From Mastigias papua (lineage: Eukaryota > Cnidaria > Scyphozoa > Rhizostomeae > Mastigiidae), in contig OZ025275.1 in assembly GCA_964019165.1 (NCBI GenBank), positions 11,746,530-11,810,529 of the forward strand: a stretch of 64,000 nucleotides of DNA, in the 5' to 3' direction. The stretch's first letter is position 1. The number at the start of each line of letters is the position of its first letter. Positions 48,018 to 60,700 of the stretch are shown here, piece after piece. The notes beneath the pieces are model-generated. The model was not told the DNA's origin. It searched no databases and saw only the letters and a list, made by a program, of their open reading frames with translations. The position numbers were made by a program, and so were the translations under genes.

Positions 48018-50655
48018 CATAGCTGTGCCTGTTGGTTTTGATGTTCAATACAGTAAACCTGCAAGGGAATCTCTTATCAGGTTATACCCATGGGGAAACA
48101 AGCTTCATCCTCGTGGTGAACACAGAGTCAATATCTGGCAAGGTACATTCCCAGAGAAGAATACTATGGAAGATGGCTATGTTGGTACAGCTCCTGTGAA
48201 CTCTTTCAAACCAAATGGATATGGCTTATACAACATGGCAGGAAATGTGTGGGAATGGGTTGCAGATTGGTGGACAATTCGTCAGCCATCTATTCAGATG
48301 AAAAATCCTGTTAGTACACATTCTAGCATTATGGTTCAATACCTAACAACACCTAACAATACCCAGCAACCCCCCTGCAAAGTTGAGCTGCATCTGGTTC
48401 CAGACAGCAAAATGTATATGGATATTTTTCTAGGAAAATTTTTCACACTTTCATTTTCAAGAGTCTGTTATCTGTAGTTATCAACATTACAGATCTAGGC
48501 TGAACTTCAATGCAAGTAAAATTCAAATATATTACCATGAATGCGAGTATCATTTCACCATATATCAGCCAAGCATCATTCTCAACATTTAAAAGCACAA
48601 ACCCTCTGAGTCTCATATGCATTCTGTGTGAGATACAATTTGAAAAATTCCCACACTTGCACACATGGATGGGAAATTCTCATGTATTTTACAAAAAGGC
48701 TACATTCATTACATTATGTTTAGGTTATTGCTGAAGTAGTATCTTGATTGAGGTGGAACTGTAAATAATAGTGGTTGCCACATTCTGTCTACATTATTGA
48801 TAATAGTAATGGTTGCAGAATGAAATATACTCCTCAGTTGATATTCTCTACACTAAACTACACGTGTTAACATCTGCTTTGAAACACATGTTTGGATGGA
48901 TTATTAACCCCTTAGGAAAGGTTGAATTTCCCCCATTTTGTAACTTTCTCACTAATTCTGATATTGAAAAGATAAGTATGGAAACATTTCTTTTGCTGGT
49001 CGTTTTTGAGAATTTGACACTTCTGAACATTCTTTCTCTAGTTATGAAGATAGGGGTGATCCCTATAGGCTACATACTTGACCTGAGTCAGCACATTTTC
49101 TTTCCAGACAGGGCCAAAGTCAGGAAGAGATAAGGTGAAGAAAGGTGGATCTTTTATGTGCCATAAAGTGAGTATATCTCTTTTCCTGATTGAGTAGAGA
49201 GCGAATTTAAATGTTTTAAGTACAATACTAATTTTAAGATGAGGGTGTGAGTGCCAAAAGAAACTCAAAGCTCCAAAAATTGCCGAGTTGTTTCTTTTGA
49301 ATATTCGCTAAATAATAACATCATAAGTTAGGCAAAACAAAACGGCACAAAACAAAACGAAACCGAACAAAACCGAACGAAACAGAACGCAACATATAGC
49401 AAACGCACAGCGGAATAGAAATACTAAAATATGTTGCCATCACTACGTACAACGAGCATGAACACTACTAATATCACTCAAAATGTCCAAATCTTGTTCG
49501 TCCTATTACCATAATGCACTCGCACACTCTCCATAAACATTTTTTTTGATAAACAAGCCCAAACAAAGAGACGCACAATTTACATTTACACCATTAACAA
49601 TACGCACGAAGAAACACCGATAATAAAAACACAAAAGTCCAAGTGTAAGTTCTTTTCAGAGGGTGGCAACGAAAACAGACATTTCATGTCTTTAAGGATG
49701 ATTTGACATTCCAATAACTAGACAAACCAGCATGCATCTACTAAATCTTTGTCAATATTATACAGTTCTGTTTAACTACTGGAAAGTCAAGCCATCTTTA
49801 AAGATAAAGAATTGCTCTGTTTTTGTCACCATCCTGATCTCAACATTCATTCTCAAGCCTACAACTGAATAATAACAATTCATAAATTCACATTTAATAA
49901 AACTCAGCAAAGTGCAAAGAAGAAAGAGTGTGTCCTAGCAATGGCGTCATGAAGTAAACGTTAGTTTAGTAGGAATTTTTCTATATCTCCCATTTCTAGA
50001 TTCTAATCTCCCGTTTTCTCCCATTCTTTTTGAGTGAAAATATAAGAACCTCCAGTTTTGTAAAAAAAATGCTCTTGAAATATATTGTTAGCACACGCTT
50101 TATTAGTACCAAACATTGCACCAACCCGTATAATTTTATAAATTTATAATTAAACAAGGATTTAATCATGGAATTGTACAAGTAATTTAAAAAATGGCTA
50201 CAGCAATCGCAACGCATCGTATCCTATGGAAATATACCAGGACACAAGACTAATAGATTATTGAAGGGAATTTATTTGCTTTTATTTACATGCAAAAATG
50301 AAAGATATATGATTAGACCAGAGGAAAAGCTAATATAGAATCATATGAATTACTATAATATTGTATTAAATATAATAACAGTGATACATTTCTGCAATAA
50401 AAAATGAATGACTATCCTTGACGGCCATGTGATTTAATTATTAATAAGAGGAGCATCTAGTATTAAAGCATCATGTCCTGCTTATTGTAATTTCTGTATT
50501 AGCAGTTTGGTAATCTCTAACCAGTTGTGTTTATCTTTCCTTAAAAACAGGACTTCTGTTATCGATACAGATGTGCAGCAAGAAGCAATAATTCACCGGA
50601 CAGTAGTGCGTCAAATCTTGGCTTCAGATGTGCTAGAAGTGTTTTAGATCAATAA
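45540..50655 (+). CDS. SUMF1: Sulfatase-modifying factor 1 (formylglycine-generating enzyme)
   Basis: Oxidises the active-site cysteine of sulfatases to C-alpha-formylglycine in the ER lumen. Seven coding exons with matching phases: 45540-45968, 46390-46464, 46653-46735, 47028-47150, 48081-48309, 49108-49167, 50551-50655. The product is 367 residues (human 374). An N-terminal hydrophobic signal peptide ([14 protein letters not shown]) agrees with ER import. Family blocks are [102 protein letters not shown] and [11 protein letters not shown]. Both redox cysteines are present (human C336/C341, here C331 in MCHK at the end of exon 6 and C336 in DFCYRYRC at the start of exon 7). The donor of exon 5 (CCT|GTTAGT) is the weakest junction. 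An AATAAA overlaps the stop codon (50651-50656). Confidence 0.97.
47581..47772. mobile_element. Palindromic MITE, 'CCCAACCTAA' family copy C (degenerate)
   Basis: Contains GATCTATTCTCTCCCAACCT and, on the right, GGCTAGGTTGGGAAAAAGCAGATC. The centre is more diverged than in copies A and B. In SUMF1 intron 4. Confidence 0.7.
47930..48014 (+). repeat. (AT)n microsatellite in SUMF1 intron 4
   Basis: A pure AT array about 85 bp long ending 66 bp before the exon 5 acceptor at 48079-48080, so it lies where the branch point is expected. Confidence 0.96.
49331..49395 (+). repeat. Short tandem AAACGA/AAACCGA-like array
   Basis: A 65-bp run of imperfect AAAAC/AACGA units in SUMF1 intron 6. Confidence 0.6.
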
Positions 50656-52800
50656 ATACGTTCCCCTCACAGGATCAGCAGTCTCTTCCATTGCCATTTT
50701 ATACAATTCACCACAAAACTACAAGCTGGTAAAAATGACTCGACCTTCTCATTTCACCCTTTTTGCTGTGCGTCAAATCTTTCACTCTGTTCCACTCAGG
50801 AACAGAAATTATCATATTTTGCAGGGGTATGGAGTATAAAGTTATCGACAGTATCATGTGGTCGTATAGACCCATGCCCATTGTTTCAGATACAATAGGA
50901 CTGGCCTCTAGACACCTATGAAGATTTAAATCTTAGCCTAAACTGCGGGACAGGAATACATCTCTCTATTATAAGAAAGCCTTTTTAGTCCAGTATTTAA
51001 ATGCTCTTAGATTTTTCATATTTTATCTGTATATGAACTCATCGATTTTCTCAGATATCACTTTCAGTTTTAAAGTTGCTTCATTTTTGAGCAGTCGAGC
51101 ACTACTTTCTTATAAACCTCTCTTATAAATAAAACCTGTACAGAATACATTCTTTTCAAGAATCATGTGATTTTTTTTAGTTTTCATAGAAAAATACAAC
51201 TACAGTATTGTAGGTTGTGTGTTGTGGCACTAGTTGAACATCAGCTAATCGAGATATGACCCTCTCTTTAGAATCAAGATAAATTCGTTTAACATTACAA
51301 GATTTATCTTGTTCTATTTACTGTGCTTGTTTTACTCAATTGCCAACAAATGTAAACCCTGTAATTGAAGCCATGCAATCAAAATCTAACTTGTGCTGAA
51401 AGACAGCACAGTTTGGGCACATTAGCTCCTGAAAACCGACCATAGATGTGCCCATGCTATCATCTGTCTGTTACGAAAGCCACATGAAGGATTGAAATAT
51501 GCATACACGTTTTAAAATTAGTTCCTAGTTCCTTGCTTTTGGACCTTTCTGAGCACATTGTAGTACTAAAAGGTCCTTACTACACTTCCTAAATTACACT
51601 GCACTCGATATTTTTTCTGAGGGGTATTAAAAACTGCCAAAATGGGCCTAAATTTAGCTGCGAAGGGCATTTGTTGATAGAATCCAGGACGCTAATTCGC
51701 TGAAACGGTAGGGAGAAGTTAAATGTGATCAGAGCTCTCAGCCAATCAAAGATTTGGAACTTATGCTGGTACTTCCGCAATGTTTTAACGGCACATTTAG
51801 TTCTACTACAATTGGCATTCGATAACTCGAACTTTCACGGGAAATCGAAATTTGCAACAGTTATTGAATGTTTGAGTTATCGGGCAGTGTTTCTATACGA
51901 ACCAACGAGAAGGGAATTGAAAACTCGTTCGAGGTAGCGAATACTCGAGCTGTCGGGCATATAGACACAAAGATATAGACATGACAAGCGACGTATCACC
52001 ACTTACTTGTGTGGGGGGGGGGTGGAAAACATTCTCATATACTTGATGGAATTTTCGTCCCCCCCTCTTGCAGATTTAAGTAAAAACTTTGGTCCGCACT
52101 TCAGGACTCTAGAAAAAAATCCATACTCCTACTTTTAAAATGCTCTTTATTGTTTACCCCCCCCCTCCCTGTGAGTATGTAGAATTTTGGTCTCCCCTCC
52201 TTATGTCTTCCACCCCTTCCCCTGGAAGAATTAATGGCCGATCCTTAAGACAGGATACTGCTGCCATTTAAAGTTTCGACGCAAACACCTCTATTCGTAA
52301 TTGAAAAGTTCCTCAGGGATTTTCTACAGGTAGATTCCTTATAAAGCGGTCCCTGCAACCTGCAACTATCATGTCTGGTATCTATATTTTGCTCCCTCAC
52401 ACTTCTTAAAACCTACAGCGGAAGAACAAGATTGTTGAAATGATACCACCCTGAAAGGGTTTCAAAGGAAACCGATAGCAGTATTCTGTAACGACAATTA
52501 ACTAATAAGATCATGAATAAAAGAGATACTTCAAGAAAAGCATGAATTATCTTCTTTTTTGGTATTATATTTAGATTACACATTTGTTGAATACAGCATT
52601 TGATGATTTATAATATTATAGTCTTTATTAATTTATTCATTAATTCTAATCTTAAATAGCGTCATGATTTGTTCAACAAAACAGCAGGAGCAAATGAAGA
52701 AAACAAATATGAAAATGTATTTCCTCTAAAAGGGCTTTGCTTAGGCCTTCTCTACCCAACGCTCCTAGAAACTTTTAAAGTGGGAGGTATAAGACCTACA
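50656..52800. other. SUMF1 3' flank, no gene recognised
   Basis: Non-coding. Contains G/C homopolymer runs (52013-52022, 52158-52165). The AAAATGGGCCTAAATTTAGC block near 51639 matches the centre of the palindromic MITE family, so a degraded copy may be present there. About 51806-51960 has loosely inverted GGCATTCGATAACTCGA / ACTCGAGCTGTCGGGCAT segments. Confidence 0.4.
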
Positions 52801-53689
52801 ATTTGCTGACAAAAAAGGTGTGGTTCCATCTCATTACACTTTTTATGCTCCTAGAATACAAAAGATTAAAGCAATTTCCCAACAAACATGGAAAATTCTG
52901 GTTACCTTGCAGAAAAGTTTTGTCTGGAGGAGTTTGCCACCCCCAGCCCTGTCTCTACCTATGAGATGTCACGCTTTTGATTTAACTCTCGGATGCAAAA
53001 CGGAAAGTGTCCTATGTCACTTGCACCAACTTAAAGGGTTTTCAGAAATAAATTTACGAATAGAAACCAACAAAACCCTTGATAGTATTTTATGTGGCCA
53101 TATTACCAACGAGCAAAACCAGCTAAAAGAGGCTTACCACTTGGACTTGAAACGAGCCCGCCTGCAGGCCATAGAAAGGTCTGGATGTGCCTTGATCATT
53201 CTACCGTTTGACGGCTGATGCAAATTACCAACTACTGGTCAATGAAATTCATAATAAGCCTAGCTAAGCTATACAATTTACTAAACAGAGGCAGGCAAAG
53301 AACTTCTAGTTCCTTTTGGTCACTAACCGGGATCCCTATAAGCAAATTGCCACTCAAGTATTTTACTATCTCAGCCATTGACAGAACGAGGTACAGCTAA
53401 GAACTACTTCTAACAAAATGACTTTATATCTCGTAGCAAAGGTATTCGCCCTAAAGAAAGGGAATTAGTTCATACCTTAACGATAGGACAAACACTTCTT
53501 TTCTCTAGCTTCAAATTATAAAATAAAGAGGCACTAAAATCTTTAATATTGCGAGAATACATTAAGAAATTCAGCATAAGAGCTATGATACAGAAATTGA
53601 AAAAGTAACGCTACAGTTATACACAAAAAACATCTTTGGCTTCATCTTTATTTCAATATTTTCCCGGGAAAATCACGATAGGGGGAAAG

Positions 53690-54545
53690 CAATAAGGGAA
53701 AGGAATAACAAACCTATGCATTTACGGATGACATCGCTCATGTTTATAGCAATGGAGAAGAACTGCGTAGATCAACTCAATTATTTGATGTAACATTTAG
53801 GAAATATGGCATGAAGATAAGCGCAGAAAACTGCAAACTCCCGATAGTTGCGAAAGAAGGGAAGATACTAGTACAGCCAATCCAGGTAAAAGGTGCAAAG
53901 TTCGAGGTAGTTGCTTTGTTCAAATATTGAGATAGATACAAAAGCGGTTGGAAATTGCTATGAAGAAACACGAAACGGCGACACCATCGTTAATGTATCC
54001 AAATGACGTCTGGCAAAATTGCAACAGGCTTCTACCATCGACAACATTAGCAGTAACGTTGTGCGGATACGAAACTTGGAAACCCACTGCTGCTTTATAA
54101 CAAATGCCAACACACTTGAAATGAACTGTCTGTAGCTTACAGGATTAATGAATCAGTGAAAAAAGAAGAAGCTGGACAACAAGTTGGAAAAATCGAATTG
54201 TCGATATCAATAAAGAGGAGACAGCAACTCAGATGGTTCAGTACGTGTCATGGCACGGTGAAAAGTGTCCCCTAACGAACAAACATCATGGATGGAAGAC
54301 CACTGGGAGAGGAGGGGGGTAGGCCTCTGATACTGCAGATCAAATCATGGAAGACAGCTCGAGAAATGGAAACGAAGTGTTGCAGATTCAACAGTATTCA
54401 TACTCTCCTACCTGACTACAGGCAGAGCAGAATTCATGAAAAGCTACTGCAATGTTTAGTGCTGAGAAATAGCAACATCATTTATTTTAGCACTAATGTC
54501 CAAGAATTGATCGTTGCACATTTTAAATGAATGACTAAAAGAATA
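53690..54545 (+). mobile_element. Broken LINE of RTE/L1-like type (reverse transcriptase to C-terminus)
   Basis: Reads FTDDIAHVYSNGEELRRSTQ then KYGMKISAENCKL, matching the catalytic (Y/F)xDD box and following block of the reverse transcriptase. Further on, in changed frames, come RNLETHC, LEMNCL and TSWMEDHWERRG. These are the usual order in this LINE type. Several stops and frameshifts make it a dead copy. An unrecognised open frame of 132 codons at 52820-53218 precedes it and may belong to the same element. Confidence 0.65.
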
Positions 54546-54899
54546 TGAGTTTGCTTGACTGGGAAAGAGAATTAAAGAGCTCAAAAGAAGCAGTATTGCT
54601 CCATCTACGAGAAAAGCCAACAACCTATCAAATTTGTTTCTCTTGCTGGTGATATTCATTACCGGGTTTCTGATATCTGTGGAGCTACGTCCAACACTTC
54701 AACCGTCGAGTTGTCTTTCTACAGGAATTCAAAAGATTACACTAATCCATTGGAGAATTATTAAGAATTTCCCATGAATGAATAAAACAGTATGACCATA
54801 ATTTCGGTGTGGCATCATTCAAAGAATTTAGATCTGTGCTTCGATCGATCGCTTTTTCGTTAATACCCTACAGGTTTTCATTCATAGTTGCTTGACTAA

Positions 54900-57408
54900 G
54901 CAGAGTGATAAGAGGATTTCCAAGAGTGAACTCAATCTACTATGGACAAACATTTCTGCCGGAAATAATGAAGCATATCAAAACGAATATAATGAATATT
55001 TGCAAGGTACTCTCTATAGGGCTTGGGTCTGCTCAATGGACCTGCAAAAATCAAATTGACGTCATAAGCCCCAGTGAAACATGGCTAAATTCGAAGCATG
55101 CAGTCCAGAGGGATTTGTTCAGATTGAAGTATGCAGTGTTTTCCGCTGAGACAGATCAGAAAAGGATCAATGTGGTGTGAACCTGTTTGTAAACAGCAAA
55201 ATCCAGAACATGAGAGGACAAAACTTTGAAAATATTAACATACATGCCATTTGGATGAAATTACAGTTCCTAATTCAAGACCGATAATCTTGCTCACGAC
55301 TGGTCTTTGAAAGCTCAAGCAAGCCTACAGATGGTGTCTCGAGAACATACAGAAGCTATAATCATAGGGCGACATGAATAAAGATGAATAGCGACTTCGA
55401 AAAGAACCTGCTGTTTGTTTTCAGCTAAAGAAGATTATTGCTCAACAGACAAGAGTCACTGCGACAGCTGGTATACTTGAAAATTCTATCCAAGTATCAA
55501 GAAAATTGTGTGTCGGAGCAACCACAATACCAAAAATAGCATTGAGTGGTCGTTATTTTTCGTGTGCTGTTTAGAAAATGAAGTTTTACCAAAAGATAGA
55601 GTACACCCTTGTAAAGTATGAATAAGTGAAGAATTCTAACCTGCAAAAATTTGCAGGCAATTCAAAAGAGGCCCCTTGGCACGTGCTGCATATATCTGCT
55701 GACCAAATGATGTGAAAAGTACGAAGTACAGTCTTTTCATGGTTATTGTTGAAAGTCAAGCACCAGAGCGTAGCGAAAGAGGTAGACATCCAAAACAGCA
55801 TGACCAGATGACCCTTTATATCCTTTACGTTATTATTGAACGTGATCGACTAAAAGCAGCCGGTTTCTGCAATGAAGCTAGAGTGTTACGCAGTAAAGTA
55901 GCCGGGCATAGACGATTAATAACACAAAAACACTCAATAAAGAAAATAACCGAAATTACTACGAAACAAGCAGTTGGAATTGGCGCGATAAGTTGTGGGG
56001 TATTACAACCTGCAGCTTTTGCGATTGTAAAACCTGCTAGAAAGATGACAAACAAAAGTTTTACATCCAGAAAAATTCCGGCTGTTTGGATAACTACAAA
56101 AGTCACTTCACATGTGTGGTCTCCTAAGAAATTTCCATAACTTTAGAATAAGTTATATCCTACCACTACCTAACAAAACAAATAAGAAACATGTGTACAG
56201 TCATTAAATTATATCTTAAAATAAATTGAATAGACTCCCCTGCGTAGTTCAGTCAGAATTCAGAACAATCCATTCGTTTGAAACTGCTCCTCTCCCCCTA
56301 CCAACCTGATCGTTTACATCTATCAACGATGGCCCAATGACAGACGCTATTTGGTGTGACTTTACAAAAGCGTTTGATCTTGTCAATCGTGAATTACTAT
56401 TGGAAAAGCATAAGGTGTACCATAAAGGCAGTAAAAATCACTTGAAAGGGTCAGCTCATACCTGAACGACCGTAAAAAAATGGATAATTTTCAAAGTATC
56501 ATTCACATCTCGAGGTTGAGGTTAGGCGCTACGCGAGGCTAAAGTATAAGGTCTTCTCATTCATCGTCTTCATGAATGAAATATCATTAGATATTAGATA
56601 AGGTGCATTATGATATATTAGATATTAATGAAGGTGCATTAGAAATGTATGTAGATGATAGCACGGTACCAACTCCTTGCAGGAATATCCAAGAGGCTGA
56701 CACAAAGTGGAACTCATCTGATAAATAAATCTTACGACAGTGCAGTGAAAATGAGATGGCTGTAAATGTTGAAAAAAAAGTTTATCCTAGTCACCACAGA
56801 GCAAGAACGTTGGAATCTGAAAGGAAATCAACATGATAGGATATTTGATGTGAAGTTGAATGACCTCAGATTCGAGAAGAAAAGCTATTGGGAGTTGCAA
56901 TGGCTACTAGCTCAGATGGGACGATCATTTTTAACTCGTATGAAGTACTGTAACACGCAATCGTGTATCAATCTGTAGGATAAGGTCCTATCTACTAGTT
57001 AATAAGAGAAATTGTTCCATATAAACTGTCAATTGCCATCAAATAACATGTTCTCACTGTTGAGACTTAAGAAGAGCGTAACTAGGTTGATCTAGAACAT
57101 TCCATGCAGACAGCATTCAGGATTCTTCACAAAACTTAAGTGGCTACCTCTTGACCAACTTCAAAATACCCATAGTAGTCTACAAGTCTCAAAAGGTCTA
57201 CCAGCAAAATATGACAAATTTCCTCGCTCATCAACATCAAATGAAGCAAAGATCGACGAAAAGGTCATCAAACAACAACTTGCAAGTGCACAGAGTAAAA
57301 CTGAAAAGGCTGGCCAGGCAACATCCATGCGAATCTTCAAGAGAAAATTCTATCTGCACTATCTTGGACTTCATTACATTACATTACATTACATACATTA
57401 CATTAAAA
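54900..57408 (+). mobile_element. Decayed LINE with endonuclease and reverse transcriptase, ATTAC tail
   Basis: In order on the plus strand: an endonuclease block with DVISPSETWLNSKHAVQRDL (about 55060), a linker with ERDRLKAAGF (about 55840), reverse transcriptase with CDFTKAFDLVNRELLLEK (about 56350), the catalytic YVDDSTV (about 56650) and EMAVNVEKKFILVTT (about 56750). A short tandem ATTAC tail follows at 57372-57408. Frames are broken in many places. Domain order and tail support a nearly full-length but dead CR1/L2-like copy. Confidence 0.8.
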
Positions 57409-57746
57409 TAGTAAACATAATTAAGCATTGTAGAAACTTAAAGGAAATTTTTTTGACAAACGTATTATATGACTTCTATGACGTCCACTAGTTATAGGAC
57501 CCAAGGGAAGACAAATTGTTATACAACCCTGGCTTATTTCCAACATATAACGTTGATGTATTTGCTTATATTTTTCCTGTAAATAAACAACAGTATACGT
57601 GAATGATTATTATTCAAATATAAATCTATACAACTAAAACACCGAATGTTCGGCATTATCAATTACAATTTAGCTATTAACACAAAATTTCAGAATTATT
57701 ATGAGGAATCTAAATTTCTACAGCATAGAGATATATTTTATACCTT

Positions 57747-60700
57747 CTAAGATAAAGGACGATCGGGATACAATTCTTCAAGTCTGGAGTACATAAGTTT
57801 CACTGACAAATCTTGCATGCTTGGCAAAACGAATAATTTCTGCGAAAGGACATGTTCAACAATAAAACAATGTAAGAAAAAAAGATCCAAGAAAGTTCTT
57901 CTTATAACATTTAGTAATAAGAATCCAACCTATAGAAGCTTCTAATATCACCTAGTCTCAGATCCCTAGCTAATATTACTCCTATATATAATAACAGCTT
58001 GCTTTCCTATCCAATTTGCTAATGATATTACGACAATATCGAAACGAACAAGGCTCAACAAAGTTAATACCGCTAGCATTTAGTACTATGTGAGGTCAAA
58101 AACAGCAGCATATATATTAATAGAAATATTAATAGAAAGTAAAACAAACACTCAGTGCCTTGTTTGAGTTGTCGAATTATTGAATGTCAAGTTGTTTTCT
58201 TGTTTTTGCATGTTTTCTGTATTGGCCATGGGGTAGTCAGCATATATTGCTCCCCAAGGTGTCGTCTTTTGTAGTGTTGGTAAAGTAATATGAGTAATGT
58301 ATAGTAAACTGAAACTTATTGTAATTGTTATAAGAATAGAAAAGAAAATAGAAAGTAAATATTTTCGAGGATAATAACTTCATAGGGAATATAGGACAAC
58401 AAAAGTTTCTATCACTTGAACTTCATACAAGGAATAGAGCCGCCTCACTGTCTGCGATCAATGAGTTTACACGCCTATATAAGTACTCTTTGGTGCCTAA
58501 TAGAATGGGGGTTGGAATAGTCGGGGGGGTTGGAAAAATCCCCAAAACCTAATTAGAAGGGGGGGTTTGAAAATTGCCTTAAATTTAATAGACGGGAGGG
58601 TATTGAAAAAGCTTCTAAGCAGTGCAACTTTTTCTGAAACCAATAATAGCAAATAAGAAAAAACGAAGAAAAAGAAAAATGATTATTCACGTCATTCATA
58701 AAAGTTTTTAATGAAATTTTTCCCAAAATTTAATAACCTAACCGGGGGGGGTTGAAATAAGAATGTCCTGGCTGGAAAATTCTGAAAAAATTAATTAGCA
58801 GGGGGGCGGCGTCTATTAGGCACTAAAGAGTACCAACGGCTTGACAGCTCTATGAGCCTAAATACTGGTAGGTTGGCTAGGTTCGATTGTAACACCGAAC
58901 GTCTGCAAACTGATTCAATCCCCCCCTCTCTTGACTTTGGAATTACTAGTAAATTACTTAACGGCGCATATATTGTCAACATATTTTAGGAGTCAATTCA
59001 GATATTGGTATACTGTCAATTAGCAATTAGTCAATCTCCCTACCAATGAATGCACCACGATCCTTTAGATGAATTAGCTCAAACGTCAAACAAACCGAAT
59101 CAACAATATTCATCTGAAAAGTCAATCTCAATGAATCCATTGGTTTGTTCATAATCAATCACGGGTGTGCAACATCACAAAATTTCAACTCCTTCCCAGG
59201 GGAACAGTGGGGGGTAACTTTTGGGGGACAAAGGCAAAATTGTCCGACAAGTTTCCTTCCTTACACCCTCTCAAATATGATAATAACTGCACAAAACACT
59301 GCAGGCAATGAATGAAGCAAAAGTCCAAACTTTCAGACAAATTTTGTACTAGGGGACTATAGCCCCCTGCTCCCTTCCTCATCATCATCAAAATCATCAT
59401 CGACATCATCATCATCATCATTATCATCATCATTATCATCATCATCATTACCCTCATCATCGTCATCATCATCTTCATCATCATCATCAACATCATCAAT
59501 TTATTAAAAGCTTACTTTTAAAATAGCAAACACAAAAGCAAATTAAGGCCAACTATACTAAAGATAAAGAAAATATATAACTATATTAATGAACAAATAT
59601 AATACACTAATCTAAAAGCCTAACTCCTTAACAAAATTCTGCATAATCTGCAGTTGCAGCAAATACCATCCCACTACTTTATTATCCTTCTAAATCCACA
59701 ACAAGACTGCTCCTTCCAAACCAGGAGCTGGAATTACGGCATAACCATACTATTTTGTTTATAGATAATAAATACAGAAATATCGATAGAGTCTCTTACC
59801 TTAAATTCGTCTTTGAGTTTCCTCTCAATCCAATCAGTCAGATAAGTTAAACGTACATGACGGTCACCAAGTTTTGGGTGTGCGGTAAGAAGCACAGCTG
59901 GAGTACCACGGAAACCAAACCTTCAGAAAATACCAAAAAGAAAATTGAAAACATCTGTAAAATTGATGTGAAGAATACCCACAAAGAATCACTGATAAAT
60001 TCATAAGAGTCGATACGAGACAGTTCAATTTTCCACAACACTGGAATAGACTTATCCATCTTGAACACCTTGCTTTTGCTAGAAAAATTGAAGGCAAAAG
60101 AAGCAGAGGCAGTGAATGATCAACATGGTCAGAGAATTTCCACAAATAGGTGTGACGGGAAGGAACCAGAATAGGATATGGTCCTTACGGCCACCTGGAA
60201 GGTAGGGTGAGGGGCAAAACACGATCGTCAAAGCTTTCCACAGGTTCGAGACATAAAAAAGAATATAACTAAGGACTCATCATATTATACTCTACTGTTC
60301 TGTCCGTTTTGTGTTTTATTCTACAAATATGAAAGCCTTAACCATATACTTGTGAAAAAGGTGGAATTGGGAAGTCAAACTGTTGTCATGATTCCATAAA
60401 GTCATATAAGCAGTACTTGTATAATTTCAATCTCTCTTATAAATTCTGTTAAAAAAATAAAATTTTCCAAGCTCTTTGCCTGGTAAACAGGAAACATTTC
60501 TACTTACCAAACTCGGTTCGTTGGCGGAGGCGCGATGTTGACAGCTAGCGTTCCCTTCAAACTTTGAACTGTGACTTTCAAAATTATTGGCATCTTTCTG
60601 AATTTCTCGTAAGCTTTCTCGTACGCCTTTTTTGCAAAATCAGTCTCAGCAACTCTCTTTGCAATCTTTGACCTCGCTAGCCATCCGACGATGCCGGCAA

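Noticed and set aside
55712..56140. 142-codon plus-strand frame as an independent gene
   Set aside because: It lies between the endonuclease and reverse-transcriptase parts of a decayed LINE and resembles the linker of such elements.
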